Shown here piece by piece: positions 26,616 through 35,036 of a DNA stretch of 64,000 nucleotides. The DNA comes from an uncultured Lachnospiraceae bacterium. Lineage in GTDB: Bacteria > Bacillota > Clostridia > Lachnospirales > Lachnospiraceae. Position 1 is the stretch's first letter. Each line of letters opens with the position of its first letter. The DNA is taken from NCBI GenBank assembly GCA_910580195.1, contig CAJTWA010000021.1:1-64000 (forward strand). Reading direction: 5' to 3'. The notes under the pieces were generated by a model, which ran no database searches, was not told the origin of the DNA, and saw only the letters and a program-made list of their open reading frames with translations. The translations under genes and the position numbers were made by a program.

Positions 26616-27362
26616 ATGAACATAGCCAGCACACAGCCCAGCCGGGAGAAAGCAGGGAAAAGCGGATTAACCGTTGATATCAGCCAAATCATCCGTAATT
26701 TCACCGGGGCAGAAACCGATGATAGCAAAAAATCCGTTTTGCAGAAGCTATTAGAGCCAAAAGAGATAGACGACAGTGAAAAAGAAGCCAAGAAAGCCCT
26801 AGAGATTGCCAAGAAAATTGCCAGAGGGGATTCCGTAACCCCCGAAGAGAAGCAATTTTTAATGCGGGCCAATCCCCAGCTTGCCCAGATGGCAGAGCTT
26901 GCCCGGAAAGAGGGCCAGCGGATAAAAAGCGCATTGCAGCAGGCCTCTTCCAAAGAGGAGCAGCAGACAATCGTCCAGCAGGCCTACCAGCAGGTTTCAG
27001 AAGTAACCAAATCCAACCCCCAGTTTGGGATGCTCTTAGGCGAAGCCGTCAAATCAGCCATCCAAGAAGCCCAAGAAGACCCCAAGTGCCAGAATAAGCC
27101 TGAAACCGAAGAAGATACGGACCCCGCCGCGTCCCAAAGCCCAACAGGGCAGCCCCAAGGCAGAATATCCCCAAACCAAACAGGGCAGCCCCAAGGCAGA
27201 ATATCCCCAAACCAAACAGGGCAGCCCCAAAGCAGGGTATCCCAAGTCCCAAGCCCCATAGCCGCCTCGCCGGAACAATCCGCCCTCATGGACCAGCAAG
27301 ACGAAATCCTAGGCCAATTTTACCCAGAAGAATGGGTTTCCATGCTAGACTGCAAAGGATAA
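26616..27362 (+). CDS. hypothetical helical protein with TGQPQGRISPNQ repeats
   Basis: 248 residues, soluble, with no signal peptide. A helical Lys/Glu/Gln-rich domain (about 35-165, for example KKALEIAKKIARGDSVTPEE and QFLMRANPQLAQMAELAR) is followed by a flexible tail with two perfect and one partial 12-residue TGQPQGRISPNQ repeats, ending EEWVSMLDCKG. ATG 26616 has GGGAGGAA upstream. I do not know its function. The intergenic hairpin after it also occurs, enlarged, after the coiled-coil gene at 57556. Confidence 0.65.
   Translation: MNIASTQPSREKAGKSGLTVDISQIIRNFTGAETDDSKKSVLQKLLEPKEIDDSEKEAKKALEIAKKIARGDSVTPEEKQFLMRANPQLAQMAELARKEGQRIKSALQQASSKEEQQTIVQQAYQQVSEVTKSNPQFGMLLGEAVKSAIQEAQEDPKCQNKPETEEDTDPAASQSPTGQPQGRISPNQTGQPQGRISPNQTGQPQSRVSQVPSPIAASPEQSALMDQQDEILGQFYPEEWVSMLDCKG
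27144..27230 (+). repeat. 36-bp in-frame tandem repeat
   Basis: Two perfect 36-bp copies (27144-27179 and 27180-27215) plus a partial third encode TGQPQGRISPNQ. Perfect identity makes copy-number variation between strains likely. Confidence 0.85.
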
Positions 27363-27401
27363 TCCCGCACCTCCCCACGTTCCATTGGACATTCACCACA
27401 T

Positions 27402-27457
27402 GCCAATACCCAGCAGTTCTGGGCAGGCGCCCCTCCCCAGAACTGCGTCCTACCCAC
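27402..27457 (+). terminator. hairpin shared with the element at 58.7 kb
   Basis: GCAGTTCTGGG (27413-27423) pairs perfectly with CCCAGAACTGC (27436-27446). It is preceded by CCAATACCCA and followed by GTCCTACCCAC. There is no T run, so its terminator role is unsure. The same flanks surround the 182-bp palindrome at 58654-58835. Confidence 0.5.
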
Positions 27458-27518
27458 ATCAATCTTTTCCCTCAAAAACCTCCCCCTTCCACGCCAAAAA
27501 CTTTTTTAAATTTACCCC

Positions 27519-27547
27519 TTGCAATCTCCAATCTTTTGCATTATAAT
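27519..27547 (+). promoter_or_regulatory. S10 operon promoter
   Basis: TTGCAA (27519-27524), a 17-bp spacer and TATAAT (27542-27547) make a strong sigma-A promoter. It places the start of the ribosomal protein superoperon near 27555, giving a leader of about 220 nt before rpsJ. Confidence 0.85.
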
Positions 27548-27554
27548 AATACCT

Positions 27555-27773
27555 GCTGTGGCATGATAGCAATGAAGCGCGAGGTTGCTGCCCCAAATGG
27601 CAGGTTTTTCCGTGGAGCGAATGTCAAGTTAAGAAACTGGCGACAAGTCACTGTATCACAACAAAGGATCTGCAAAGGCAGAGCCGTGTGGGGCATATAC
27701 GACACACACGGAGAAGTGTACAGTCACCGCTTGTCGTACTGAAGTGAAGTGCGAAAAGGAGGCGGCTTTTTTT
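27555..27773 (+). ncRNA. rpsJ (S10 operon) leader RNA
   Basis: About 220 nt of non-coding leader lie between the promoter and the rpsJ start. It contains GAGGTTGCTGCC, TTTTTCCGTGGAGCGAATG, GGATCTGCAAAG and TACGACACACACGGAGAAG, boxes I associate with leaders before rpsJ in related Lachnospiraceae. Ribosomal operons are often autoregulated through such leaders, for example by L4 on the S10 operon of E. coli. The mechanism here is inferred only. Confidence 0.55.
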
Positions 27774-28091
27774 ATGGCAAGTCAAGTAATGAGAATCACG
27801 CTGAAGGCATACGACCATCAGTTGGTGGATGCATCTGCAAAGAAAATTATCGAAACTGTGAAAAAGAATGGCTCACAGGTGAGCGGCCCGGTGCCACTCC
27901 CCACCAAAAGGGAAGTAGTGACAATCTTAAGGGCAGTCCACAAATATAAGGACTCAAGGGAACAGTTTGAGCAGAGGACCCACAAGAGGCTCATTGATAT
28001 CATCACACCGACCCAGAAGACGGTGGATGCGCTCTCAAGGCTGGAGATGCCGGCAGGCGTGTACATTGATATCAAAATGAAAAATAAGTAG
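27774..28091 (+). CDS. rpsJ: 30S ribosomal protein S10
   Basis: 105 residues: IRITL-like strand RITLKAYDHQLVD, GPVPLPTKREVVTILRAVHK and KTVDALSRLEMPAGVYIDIK are S10 signatures. ATG 27774 follows AAGGAGG. S10 sits in the 30S head and also serves as NusE in antitermination complexes. It is the first gene of the superoperon. Confidence 0.98.
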   Translation: MASQVMRITLKAYDHQLVDASAKKIIETVKKNGSQVSGPVPLPTKREVVTILRAVHKYKDSREQFEQRTHKRLIDIITPTQKTVDALSRLEMPAGVYIDIKMKNK

Positions 28092-28207
28092 GCAAACAGT
28101 CCTGAAGGGCTTCATATAGAAATGTATAAGCTGTTCTAGGATGAACGGTTCCGCTGCCCGCACTGGGCATGAAGCGTTCCGCTGTAGAGTAAACAGGAGG
28201 GAAAGAA
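28092..28207 (+). ncRNA. structured rpsJ-rplC spacer
   Basis: Two nested structures fill the gap. AACAG/CTGTT encloses a GAAG/CTTC hairpin. GAACG (28143-28147) pairs with CGTTC (28175-28179) and encloses a GCCC/GGGC hairpin. A local regulatory or processing element is plausible; no known motif was recognised. Confidence 0.35.
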
Positions 28208-28885
28208 ATGAAGAAAGCGATTTTAGCAACAAAAGTCGGAATGACCCAAATCTTCCATACAGACGGGAGTTTAATCCCGGTTACTGTACTTGAAGCAGGG
28301 CCTTGCGTCGTAACGCAGGTTAAGACGGAAGAAAACGATGGGTACAGCGCAGTCCAAGTTGGTTTTGTGGACAAGAAGGAAAGGATTGTCAACAGGGACG
28401 CCAACGGGAAGAAAGAAATCAGGCGCAGGCATGGCGTGACAAAGGCAGAAATGGGGCATTTCAAGAAGGCCGGCGTAACGGGCAAGAGGTATGTAAGGGA
28501 ATTTAAGTTTGAAAATGCTGCAGACTACAATCTGGCAGATGAGATTAAAGCTGATATTTTTGCAGAAGGCGACAAGGTAGACGCAACTGCAATCTCCAAA
28601 GGGAAAGGGTTCCAAGGCGCAATCAAGCGCCACGGCCAGCACAGGGGGCCTATGACCCATGGTTCCAAGTTCCACCGCCACCAAGGTTCCAACGGCGCAT
28701 GTTCCAGCCCCAGCAGGGTATTTAAGGGCAAAGGCATGCCGGGCCATATGGGCGCTGTCAGGGTAACCGTACAGAACCTTGAGATTGTCAGGGTGGATGC
28801 AGAGAACAACCTGCTTTTGGTAAAAGGTTCCGTCCCGGGGCCGAAGAAATCTTTGGTAACCATCAAAGAAACTGTAAAGCAGTAA
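28208..28885 (+). CDS. rplC: 50S ribosomal protein L3
   Basis: 225 residues beginning MKKAILATKVGMTQIF; GKGFQGAIKRHGQHRGPMTH and GKGMPGHMGAVRVTVQNLEI mark the extended loop that reaches the peptidyl transferase centre. The start has CAGGAGGG. L3 initiates 50S assembly. The spacer before it is unusually long (116 bp) and structured. Confidence 0.98.
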   Translation: MKKAILATKVGMTQIFHTDGSLIPVTVLEAGPCVVTQVKTEENDGYSAVQVGFVDKKERIVNRDANGKKEIRRRHGVTKAEMGHFKKAGVTGKRYVREFKFENAADYNLADEIKADIFAEGDKVDATAISKGKGFQGAIKRHGQHRGPMTHGSKFHRHQGSNGACSSPSRVFKGKGMPGHMGAVRVTVQNLEIVRVDAENNLLLVKGSVPGPKKSLVTIKETVKQ

Positions 28886-28906
28886 GGATGAAAGGAGGGC
28901 TTAACA

Positions 28907-29527
28907 ATGGCTAATGTAGCTGTTTATAATATGGAAGGCAATGAAGTTGGCAGCATGGAACTGAGCGATGCAGTGTTCGGCGCCAAGATTAGCGAGCACT
29001 TGGTGCATATGGCAGTCGTACAGTATCTTGCCAATAAGCGTCAGGGGACACAGAAAGCAAAGACGCGCGCTGAAGTCCGCGGCGGCGGGAGGAAACCGTG
29101 GAAGCAGAAAGGGACTGGGCATGCAAGGCAGGGTTCCATCCGTGCGCCCCAGTGGAAAGGCGGCGGCGTGGTATTCGCCCCCACCCCAAGGGATTATTCC
29201 TTTAAGATGAATAAGAAGGAAAAGAGGGCAGCGCTGAAATCCGTGCTGACATCCAAGGTAAACGACAGCAAATTCATCGTATTGGATGAGCTGAAATTAG
29301 ACGAAATCAAAACGAAGCGTTTTGTAGAAATTTTAAACAACCTGAAAGTGCAGAAGGCGCTTGTAGTCTTAAACGATACCGACCAGAACGTCATCCTTTC
29401 CGCAAGGAACGTCCCGAAGGTAAAAACTGCACAGACAAACACGATTAACGTTTATGATATCCTGAAATATGACACCGTGGTAATCACCAAAGACGCGGTG
29501 GCAACGATTGAGGAGGTGTATGCATAA
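28907..29527 (+). CDS. rplD: 50S ribosomal protein L4
   Basis: 206 residues; GGGRKPWKQKGTGHARQGSI is the tunnel-lining loop where macrolide resistance changes occur, here apparently normal. The start follows AAAGGAGGG. In E. coli L4 represses the S10 operon, so it is the prime candidate ligand for the rpsJ leader. The stop overlaps the rplW start (TAATG). Confidence 0.98.
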   Translation: MANVAVYNMEGNEVGSMELSDAVFGAKISEHLVHMAVVQYLANKRQGTQKAKTRAEVRGGGRKPWKQKGTGHARQGSIRAPQWKGGGVVFAPTPRDYSFKMNKKEKRAALKSVLTSKVNDSKFIVLDELKLDEIKTKRFVEILNNLKVQKALVVLNDTDQNVILSARNVPKVKTAQTNTINVYDILKYDTVVITKDAVATIEEVYA

Positions 29528-29826
29528 TGGCAAATATACAGTACTATGATGTCATCCTAAAACCGGTCATTACTGAAAAGAGCATGCGGCTTATGGGCGA
29601 AAAGCAGTATACATTTTTAGTACACCCAGAAGCCAACAAGACCATGATTAAAGGCGCGGTTGAGCAGATGTTTGAAGGCACGAAGGTAAAAAAGGTAAAC
29701 ACCATGAACATCGGCGGCAAGAAGAAAAGAAGGGGCATGACGGTAGGGAAGACTGCGAAAACCAAGAAAGCAATCGTTCAGTTGACAGAGGACAGCAAGG
29801 AAATTGAAATTTTTGCTGGTTTATAG
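29527..29826 (+). CDS. rplW: 50S ribosomal protein L23
   Basis: 99 residues: YYDVILKPVITEKSM and YTFLVHPEANKTMIKGAVEQ are typical. L23 lines the tunnel exit and docks trigger factor and SRP. It is translationally coupled to rplD through a 1-bp overlap. Confidence 0.98.
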   Translation: MANIQYYDVILKPVITEKSMRLMGEKQYTFLVHPEANKTMIKGAVEQMFEGTKVKKVNTMNIGGKKKRRGMTVGKTAKTKKAIVQLTEDSKEIEIFAGL

Positions 29827-29840
29827 AAAGGAGATAAATC

Positions 29841-30686
29841 ATGGGAATTAAGACATATAACCCATATACACCTTCCAGAAGGAATATGACTGGTTCTGAT
29901 TTCTCTGAAATTACGAAGAAAAAACCAGAGAAATCCCTGTTGGTTTCCTTACAGAAAAAATCTGGCCGCAACAACCAAGGGAAAATCACCGTAAGGCACC
30001 GCGGCGGCGGCTCCAGAAGGAAATATAGGATTATTGATTTTAAGAGAGATAAAAAAGACGGCATCCCCGCAAAAGTAGTCGGGATTGAATACGACCCGAA
30101 CAGGTCTGCAAACATTGCATTGCTTGCCTATGCAGACGGGGCAAAAGCATATATCATCGCACCGGAAGGGCTGACAGACGGCATGAAAGTCATGAGCGGC
30201 CCGGAAGCGGAAGTAAGGGTTGGGAACTGCCTGCCGCTGGAAAACATCCCGGTTGGTACACAGGTCCACAACATCGAATTAATCCCCGGCAAGGGTGGGC
30301 AGCTTGTCCGTTCCGCTGGGACCAGCGCACAGTTAATGGCAAAGGAAGGGAGATATGCGACACTTAGGCTTCCCTCCGGAGAAATGAGGATGGTGCCGAT
30401 TGGCTGCCGTGCAACGGTAGGCGTAGTAGGCAACGGCGACCACAACCTGATTAAAATCGGTAAGGCAGGGCGCAAGCGCCATATGGGTATCCGCCCAACC
30501 GTCCGCGGTTCTGTTATGAACCCCAACGACCATCCGCACGGCGGCGGCGAAGGCAAGACTGGTATCGGACGCCCAGGCCCATCTACCCCATGGGGCAAGC
30601 CTGCACTTGGCTTAAAGACCAGGAAGAAAAACAAAGCAAGCAATAAGCTTATCGTAAGGAGAAGAGACGGTAGGGCTTTGAAATAA
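29841..30686 (+). CDS. rplB: 50S ribosomal protein L2
   Basis: 281 residues with the conserved N-terminal KTYNPYTPSRRNMTG and the C-terminal MNPNDHPHGGGEGKTGIGRP, which contains the histidine implicated in peptidyl transfer and subunit joining. The start has AAAGGAG. Confidence 0.99.
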   Translation: MGIKTYNPYTPSRRNMTGSDFSEITKKKPEKSLLVSLQKKSGRNNQGKITVRHRGGGSRRKYRIIDFKRDKKDGIPAKVVGIEYDPNRSANIALLAYADGAKAYIIAPEGLTDGMKVMSGPEAEVRVGNCLPLENIPVGTQVHNIELIPGKGGQLVRSAGTSAQLMAKEGRYATLRLPSGEMRMVPIGCRATVGVVGNGDHNLIKIGKAGRKRHMGIRPTVRGSVMNPNDHPHGGGEGKTGIGRPGPSTPWGKPALGLKTRKKNKASNKLIVRRRDGRALK

Positions 30687-30713
30687 CAGGACAGTATTTT
30701 AGGAGGTTGAATT

Positions 30714-30995
30714 ATGGGTCGTTCATTAAAAAAAGGACCATTTGCTGATGCAAGCTTATTGAAAAAAGTAGATGCCATGAACGCAGCAGGTGAAAAGAGC
30801 GTGATTAAGACATGGTCACGCCGTTCCACCATTTTCCCGCAGTTCGTAGGCCATACATTTGCGGTGCATGACGGACGCAAGCATGTGCCGGTATATGTGA
30901 CAGAAGACATGGTTGGCCATAAGCTGGGAGAGTTCGTTGCAACAAGGACTTACCGCGGGCACGGAAAAGACGAGAAAAAGTCAAGGGTCCGTTAA
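30714..30995 (+). CDS. rpsS: 30S ribosomal protein S19
   Basis: 93 residues: RSLKKGPFADASLLKKV and TWSRRSTIFPQFVGHTFAVH are S19 signatures. It binds 16S rRNA in the head together with S13. The start has AGGAGG 8 nt upstream. Confidence 0.98.
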   Translation: MGRSLKKGPFADASLLKKVDAMNAAGEKSVIKTWSRRSTIFPQFVGHTFAVHDGRKHVPVYVTEDMVGHKLGEFVATRTYRGHGKDEKKSRVR

Positions 30996-31024
30996 TCAAA
31001 AGAATCTGAAAGGAGGTTTCATCC

Positions 31025-31411
31025 ATGGCAAAGGGACACAGAAGTCAAATTAAGAGAGAAAGAAATGCGAACAAGGATACCAGGCCAAAGGCAAAATTAT
31101 CTTATGCCCGGGTATCTGTCCAGAAAGCATGTTTCGTGTTAGATGCAATCCGTGGGAAAGATGTAAGGTCAGCCCTTGCAATCTTGGAATACAGCCCAAG
31201 GTATGCGTCCAGCCTGATAGAAAAGCTGTTAAAATCTGCAATTGCAAACGCAGAGAACAACAACGGCATGAATACAGAAAACCTTTACATTGCAGAGTGC
31301 TATGCAAACAAAGGGCCGACAATGAAGAGAGTTAAACCGAGGGCACAAGGGAGAGCTTACAGGATCGAAAAGAGAACGAGCCACATCACAATTGTGCTTG
31401 ATGAAAGATAG
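31025..31411 (+). CDS. rplV: 50S ribosomal protein L22
   Basis: 128 residues. AKLSYARVSVQKACFVLDAI and the hairpin NKGPTMKRVKPRAQGRA, which reaches the exit tunnel, identify it. The start follows AAAGGAGG. Some spacing to rpsC is very short (10 bp). Confidence 0.98.
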   Translation: MAKGHRSQIKRERNANKDTRPKAKLSYARVSVQKACFVLDAIRGKDVRSALAILEYSPRYASSLIEKLLKSAIANAENNNGMNTENLYIAECYANKGPTMKRVKPRAQGRAYRIEKRTSHITIVLDER

Positions 31412-31421
31412 GAGGGCAAAC

Positions 31422-32078
31422 ATGGGACAGAAAGTGAATCCTCATGGTTTAAGAGTTGGAATTATCAAAGACTGGGACTCTAAATGGTATGCAGAAGCAG
31501 ATTTCGCAGATTTCTTAATTGAAGACTACAATATCAGGAAATTCCTGAAAAAGAAGCTGTATGCATCCGGGGTTTCCAAAATTGAAATTGAACGGGCTTC
31601 AGACCGGGTAAAAGTAATCCTCTATACCGCAAAGCCGGGCGTTGTCATCGGCAAAGGCGGCGCAGAGATTGAGAAGGTAAAGGCAGAACTCCAGAAATTC
31701 ACAGATAAAAAATTAGTCGTAGACATCAAGGAAGTAAAAAGGCCGGATAAGGATGCCCAGCTTGTAGCAGAGAACATTGCGCTCCAGTTAGAGAACCGTG
31801 TTTCTTTCCGCCGGGCAATGAAATCCTGCATGGGCAGGAGCATGAAGGCAGGGGCATTGGGAATCAAGAGCTCCGTTTCCGGGCGTCTGGGCGGCGCCGA
31901 TATGGCACGTACGGAATTCTACAGTGAAGGGACCATCCCACTCCAGACATTAAGAGCAGACATCGACTATGGATTCGCCGAAGCAGATACCACTTACGGC
32001 AAAGTAGGGGTTAAGGTATGGATTTATAAAGGCGAAATCCTTCCAACAAAAGAAACAAAGGAAGGGAGCGATAAATAA
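31422..32078 (+). CDS. rpsC: 30S ribosomal protein S3
   Basis: 218 residues starting MGQKVNPHGLRVGI; the KH domain GxxG loop is visible in GVVIGKGGAEIEKV. It forms part of the mRNA entry site with helicase activity. ATG 31422 has GGAGGG upstream. Its last base is shared with the rplP start. Confidence 0.98.
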   Translation: MGQKVNPHGLRVGIIKDWDSKWYAEADFADFLIEDYNIRKFLKKKLYASGVSKIEIERASDRVKVILYTAKPGVVIGKGGAEIEKVKAELQKFTDKKLVVDIKEVKRPDKDAQLVAENIALQLENRVSFRRAMKSCMGRSMKAGALGIKSSVSGRLGGADMARTEFYSEGTIPLQTLRADIDYGFAEADTTYGKVGVKVWIYKGEILPTKETKEGSDK

Positions 32079-32515
32079 TGTTAATGCCAAAAAGAGTAAA
32101 ACGCCGCAAACAGTTCCGTGGCTCCATGGCAGGCAAGGCGTTACGAGGAAATAAAATTACAAACGGGGAATACGGTATTGTAGCAACCGAGCCGTGCTGG
32201 ATTAAATCCAACCAGATTGAGGCAGCCCGTATTGCAATGACACGTTACATCAAGCGTGGCGGTAAAGTATGGATTAAAATTTTCCCAGACAAGCCAGTAA
32301 CTGCAAAACCAGCAGAAACACGTATGGGTTCCGGGAAAGGGACATTGGAATATTGGGTAGCCGTTGTGAAACCGGGCCGCGTGCTGTTCGAGATTGCCGG
32401 CGTGCCGGAAGAAATCGCGCGTGAAGCGCTTCGTCTTGCAACACACAAATTACCCTGTAAATGTAAAATCGTTTCACGGGCAGACTTAGAAGGCGGTGAA
32501 TCAAATGAAAGCTAG
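32078..32515 (+). CDS. rplP: 50S ribosomal protein L16
   Basis: 145 residues, MLMPKRVKRRKQFRGSMAGK then GSGKGTLEYWVAVVKPGRV. L16 organises the tRNA-binding surface of the 50S. It begins in the TAATG overlap with rpsC, and its end overlaps the rpmC start. Confidence 0.98.
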   Translation: MLMPKRVKRRKQFRGSMAGKALRGNKITNGEYGIVATEPCWIKSNQIEAARIAMTRYIKRGGKVWIKIFPDKPVTAKPAETRMGSGKGTLEYWVAVVKPGRVLFEIAGVPEEIAREALRLATHKLPCKCKIVSRADLEGGESNES

Positions 32516-32720
32516 TAATTATATCAAAGAATTAAGGGAAGAATCAGCAGCAGGGCTGCAGGAAAAATTAGTGGCTGCAAAGAAAGAACTTTTCAACCTG
32601 AGGTTCCAGAATGCAACGAACCAGTTGGATAATACTGCAAGGATCAAAGAGGTCCGCAAAAATATTGCCAGAATTCAGACGATCATCACTGAGAAGGAAC
32701 GCGAGGCGCAGAACGCTTAA
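32505..32720 (+). CDS. rpmC: 50S ribosomal protein L29
   Basis: 71 residues; KELFNLRFQNATNQLDN and RIKEVRKNIARIQTII are typical. The start ATG 32505 lies inside the rplP 3' end, giving an 11-bp overlap; AAGGCGGTG serves as ribosome binding site. Confidence 0.96.
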   Translation: MKASNYIKELREESAAGLQEKLVAAKKELFNLRFQNATNQLDNTARIKEVRKNIARIQTIITEKEREAQNA

Positions 32721-32765
32721 GCAAGGCACTTCCAGAGGTAAAGACCATGGGAAAGGAGCAGAATC

Positions 32766-33023
32766 GTGGAAGAAAGAAATCTTAGGAAAACACGTACCGG
32801 CGTTGTTGTAAGCGACAAGATGAACAAGACCATCGTAGTTGCAGTAAGGGACAATGTAAGGCATCCCCTGTACAACAAAATCGTAAAAAAGACATATAAA
32901 TTAAAAGCTCATGACGAAAACAATGAATGTAAAATCGGAGATACTGTAAAAGTAATGGAAACAAGGCCGCTGTCCAAGGACAAAAGGTGGAGGCTTGTGG
33001 AAATTGTGGAAAGAGCGAAATAA
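32766..33023 (+). CDS. rpsQ: 30S ribosomal protein S17
   Basis: 85 residues from a GTG start behind AAAGGAG: RKTRTGVVVSDKMNKTIVV and GDTVKVMETRPLSKDKRWRL are S17 motifs. An OB-fold protein of the 30S body. Confidence 0.98.
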   Translation: MEERNLRKTRTGVVVSDKMNKTIVVAVRDNVRHPLYNKIVKKTYKLKAHDENNECKIGDTVKVMETRPLSKDKRWRLVEIVERAK

Positions 33024-33038
33024 AAGGAGGCTACCAGC

Positions 33039-33407
33039 ATGATTCAACAGGAAAGCAGACTGAAAGTAGCTGATAATACAGGAGCAAAAGAGATTCTCTG
33101 CATCCGTGTTATGGGCGGTTCTACCAGAAGATATGGAAATATCGGAGATATCATCACTGCTACGGTTAAAGATGCAACACCAGGCGGCGTTGTTAAAAAG
33201 GGCGACATCGTAAAGGCAGTAATCGTCCGCACCAAGAAAGGCGCACGCCGGAAAGACGGTTCTTATATTAAATTCGATGAAAATGCGGCTGTCATCATCA
33301 AAGACGACAAAACCCCAAGGGGAACCCGTATTTTTGGGCCAGTTGCCAGGGAGCTTCGTGAGAAACAGTTCATGAAAATTGTTTCCTTAGCCCCGGAAGT
33401 ATTATAG
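33039..33407 (+). CDS. rplN: 50S ribosomal protein L14
   Basis: 122 residues: MIQQESRLKVADNTGAKE and ENAAVIIKDDKTPRGTRIFG are diagnostic. L14 forms bridges to the 30S and is the docking site of RsfS-type silencing factors. The start has AAAGGAGG. Confidence 0.99.
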   Translation: MIQQESRLKVADNTGAKEILCIRVMGGSTRRYGNIGDIITATVKDATPGGVVKKGDIVKAVIVRTKKGARRKDGSYIKFDENAAVIIKDDKTPRGTRIFGPVARELREKQFMKIVSLAPEVL

Positions 33408-33418
33408 GAGGTAGTTCT

Positions 33419-33730
33419 ATGGCATCATTAAAGATTAAGAAAGGCGACCTTGTGAAAGTAATCGCCGGAAGAGATAAAGACAAAGAAGGCAAAGTAATCG
33501 CAATCAACAGGAAGAAAAGCACGCTCTTGGTGGAAGGCGTCAACATGATTACAAAGCATGTGAAGCCCAGCATGTCCAACCAGCAGGGCGGCATCATCCA
33601 TCAGGAAGGCCCCATCCACATTTCCAATGTGATGTATGTCCACAAGGGAAAGCCTACCCGGATAGGCTTCAAGATGGAAGGGGACAAAAAAGTACGTTTT
33701 GCCAAATCCACGGGCGAAGTAATTGATTAA
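33419..33730 (+). CDS. rplX: 50S ribosomal protein L24
   Basis: 103 residues with the KOW segment KKGDLVKVIAGRDKDKEGKV; assembly initiator of the 50S. The start has AGGAGG 7 nt before it, and only 11 bp separate it from rplN. Confidence 0.98.
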   Translation: MASLKIKKGDLVKVIAGRDKDKEGKVIAINRKKSTLLVEGVNMITKHVKPSMSNQQGGIIHQEGPIHISNVMYVHKGKPTRIGFKMEGDKKVRFAKSTGEVID

Positions 33731-33753
33731 TTCAGGAGAGGAGGGCCATTCAG

Positions 33754-34299
33754 TTGAGTAGTAGGTTAAAAGAAATTTATCAGAAGGAAATCGTAGATGC
33801 CCTGATGAAGAAATTTGGATATAAAAACATCATGCAAGTGCCAAAAATCGAAAAGGTAGTCATCAACATGGGCGTTGGTGAAGCCAAAGAAAACGTGAAG
33901 CTCCTTGACGCTGCAGTAAAGGATTTGGAAACCATCACCGGCCAGAAAGCAGTTGTCACCAAAGCAAAGAAATCTGTAGCGAACTTTAAAATCAGGGAAG
34001 GCATGCCAATTGGGTGCAAGGTAACATTGAGGGGGGACAGGATGTACGAGTTCGTGGACCGCTTAATCAACCTCGCGCTGCCCCGTGTCCGCGACTTCCG
34101 CGGCGTGAACCCCAACGCATTCGACGGCAGGGGGAATTACGCCCTTGGCATTAAGGAACAGCTTATCTTCCCGGAAATTGAGTACGATAAGATTGACAAA
34201 ATCCGCGGTATGGACGTTATTTTTGTAACTACGGCAAAGACGGACGAAGAAGCCCGCGAATTGCTGGCACAGTTCAACATGCCATTTGCAAAACAATAA
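33754..34299 (+). CDS. rplE: 50S ribosomal protein L5
   Basis: 181 residues, using a TTG start behind GAGAGGAGGG: KIEKVVINMGVGEAKENVK and RVRDFRGVNPNAFDGRGNY are L5 signatures. It binds 5S rRNA and contacts P-site tRNA. Confidence 0.98.
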   Translation: MSSRLKEIYQKEIVDALMKKFGYKNIMQVPKIEKVVINMGVGEAKENVKLLDAAVKDLETITGQKAVVTKAKKSVANFKIREGMPIGCKVTLRGDRMYEFVDRLINLALPRVRDFRGVNPNAFDGRGNYALGIKEQLIFPEIEYDKIDKIRGMDVIFVTTAKTDEEARELLAQFNMPFAKQ

Positions 34300-34312
34300 G
34301 GAGGGAATTTCG

Positions 34313-34498
34313 ATGGCAAAGAAGGCAATGAAAATCAAGCAGCAGCGTAAACAGAAATTCTCTACGAGGGAATACAACCGTTGCAGAATTTGTGGCCGCC
34401 CACATGCATATTTGAGGAAATACGGAATTTGCAGGATTTGCTTCCGTGAATTAGCATATAAAGGACAGATTCCGGGTGTGAAGAAGGCATCTTGGTGA
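34313..34498 (+). CDS. rpsN: 30S ribosomal protein S14, zinc type
   Basis: 61 residues, the short C+ form with two CxxC knuckles (Cys24/27 and Cys40/43) that bind zinc. MAKKAMKIKQQRKQKF leads to RCRICGRPHAYLRKYGIC. ATG 34313 has AGGAGGG. Because it needs zinc, organisms often carry a zinc-free paralogue elsewhere. Confidence 0.98.
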   Translation: MAKKAMKIKQQRKQKFSTREYNRCRICGRPHAYLRKYGICRICFRELAYKGQIPGVKKASW

Positions 34499-34623
34499 CA
34501 TTGAACACTTAGCGACGCATTGAACACTTGGTGAGGCCTTGCCGAGCCTAGTGAGAAAGCGGATACTCGGAACAGAGTGAAGAGTATCTTCCTTACGAGA
34601 AAATAACAGGAGGAAAATTTATC
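34499..34623 (+). other. rpsN-rpsH spacer with short repeats and hairpins
   Basis: CATTGAACACTT occurs twice within 40 bp. A bulged AGGC/GCCT-AGTG stem follows. A perfect GATACTC (34562-34568)/GAGTATC (34582-34588) hairpin stands about 20 nt before the rpsH ribosome binding site. In E. coli this neighbourhood contains the S8 regulatory site at rplE; a comparable function here is not shown. Confidence 0.4.
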
Positions 34624-35025
34624 ATGACAATGAGTGATCCAATCGCAGATATGCTTACAAGAATCCGTAACGCAAACACTGCAAAACATGATACAGTTGA
34701 TGTTCCATCTTCTAAGATGAAAATTGCAATTGCCGACATTCTTGTAAATGAAGGATATATTGTAAAATACGATATTGTGGAAGACGGCAGCTTTAACACA
34801 ATCCGTATCACTTTGAAATACGGAAAAGATAAAAATGAAAAAATCATCACAGGCCTTAAGAGAATTTCGAAACCGGGGCTGCGCGTCTATGCCGGCAAGA
34901 ACGAAATCCCGAAGGTACTTGGCGGGTTAGGGGTAGCAATCCTTTCCACCAACCAAGGCGTTATCACAGACAAAGAAGCAAGAAAATTAGCAGTAGGCGG
35001 CGAAGTGCTGGCCTATGTATGGTAG
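34624..35025 (+). CDS. rpsH: 30S ribosomal protein S8
   Basis: 133 residues: MSDPIADMLTRIRNANTAKH and the C-terminal STNQGVITDKEARKLAVGGE are S8 motifs. It binds helix 21 of 16S rRNA and is the spc operon repressor in E. coli. The start has AGGAGG. Confidence 0.98.
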   Translation: MTMSDPIADMLTRIRNANTAKHDTVDVPSSKMKIAIADILVNEGYIVKYDIVEDGSFNTIRITLKYGKDKNEKIITGLKRISKPGLRVYAGKNEIPKVLGGLGVAILSTNQGVITDKEARKLAVGGEVLAYVW

Positions 35026-35036
35026 GAGGTACGGGC

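Noticed and set aside
27332..27742. 136-codon frame through the S10 leader
   Set aside because: It begins inside the preceding gene and crosses a strong promoter; the segment behaves as a leader RNA.
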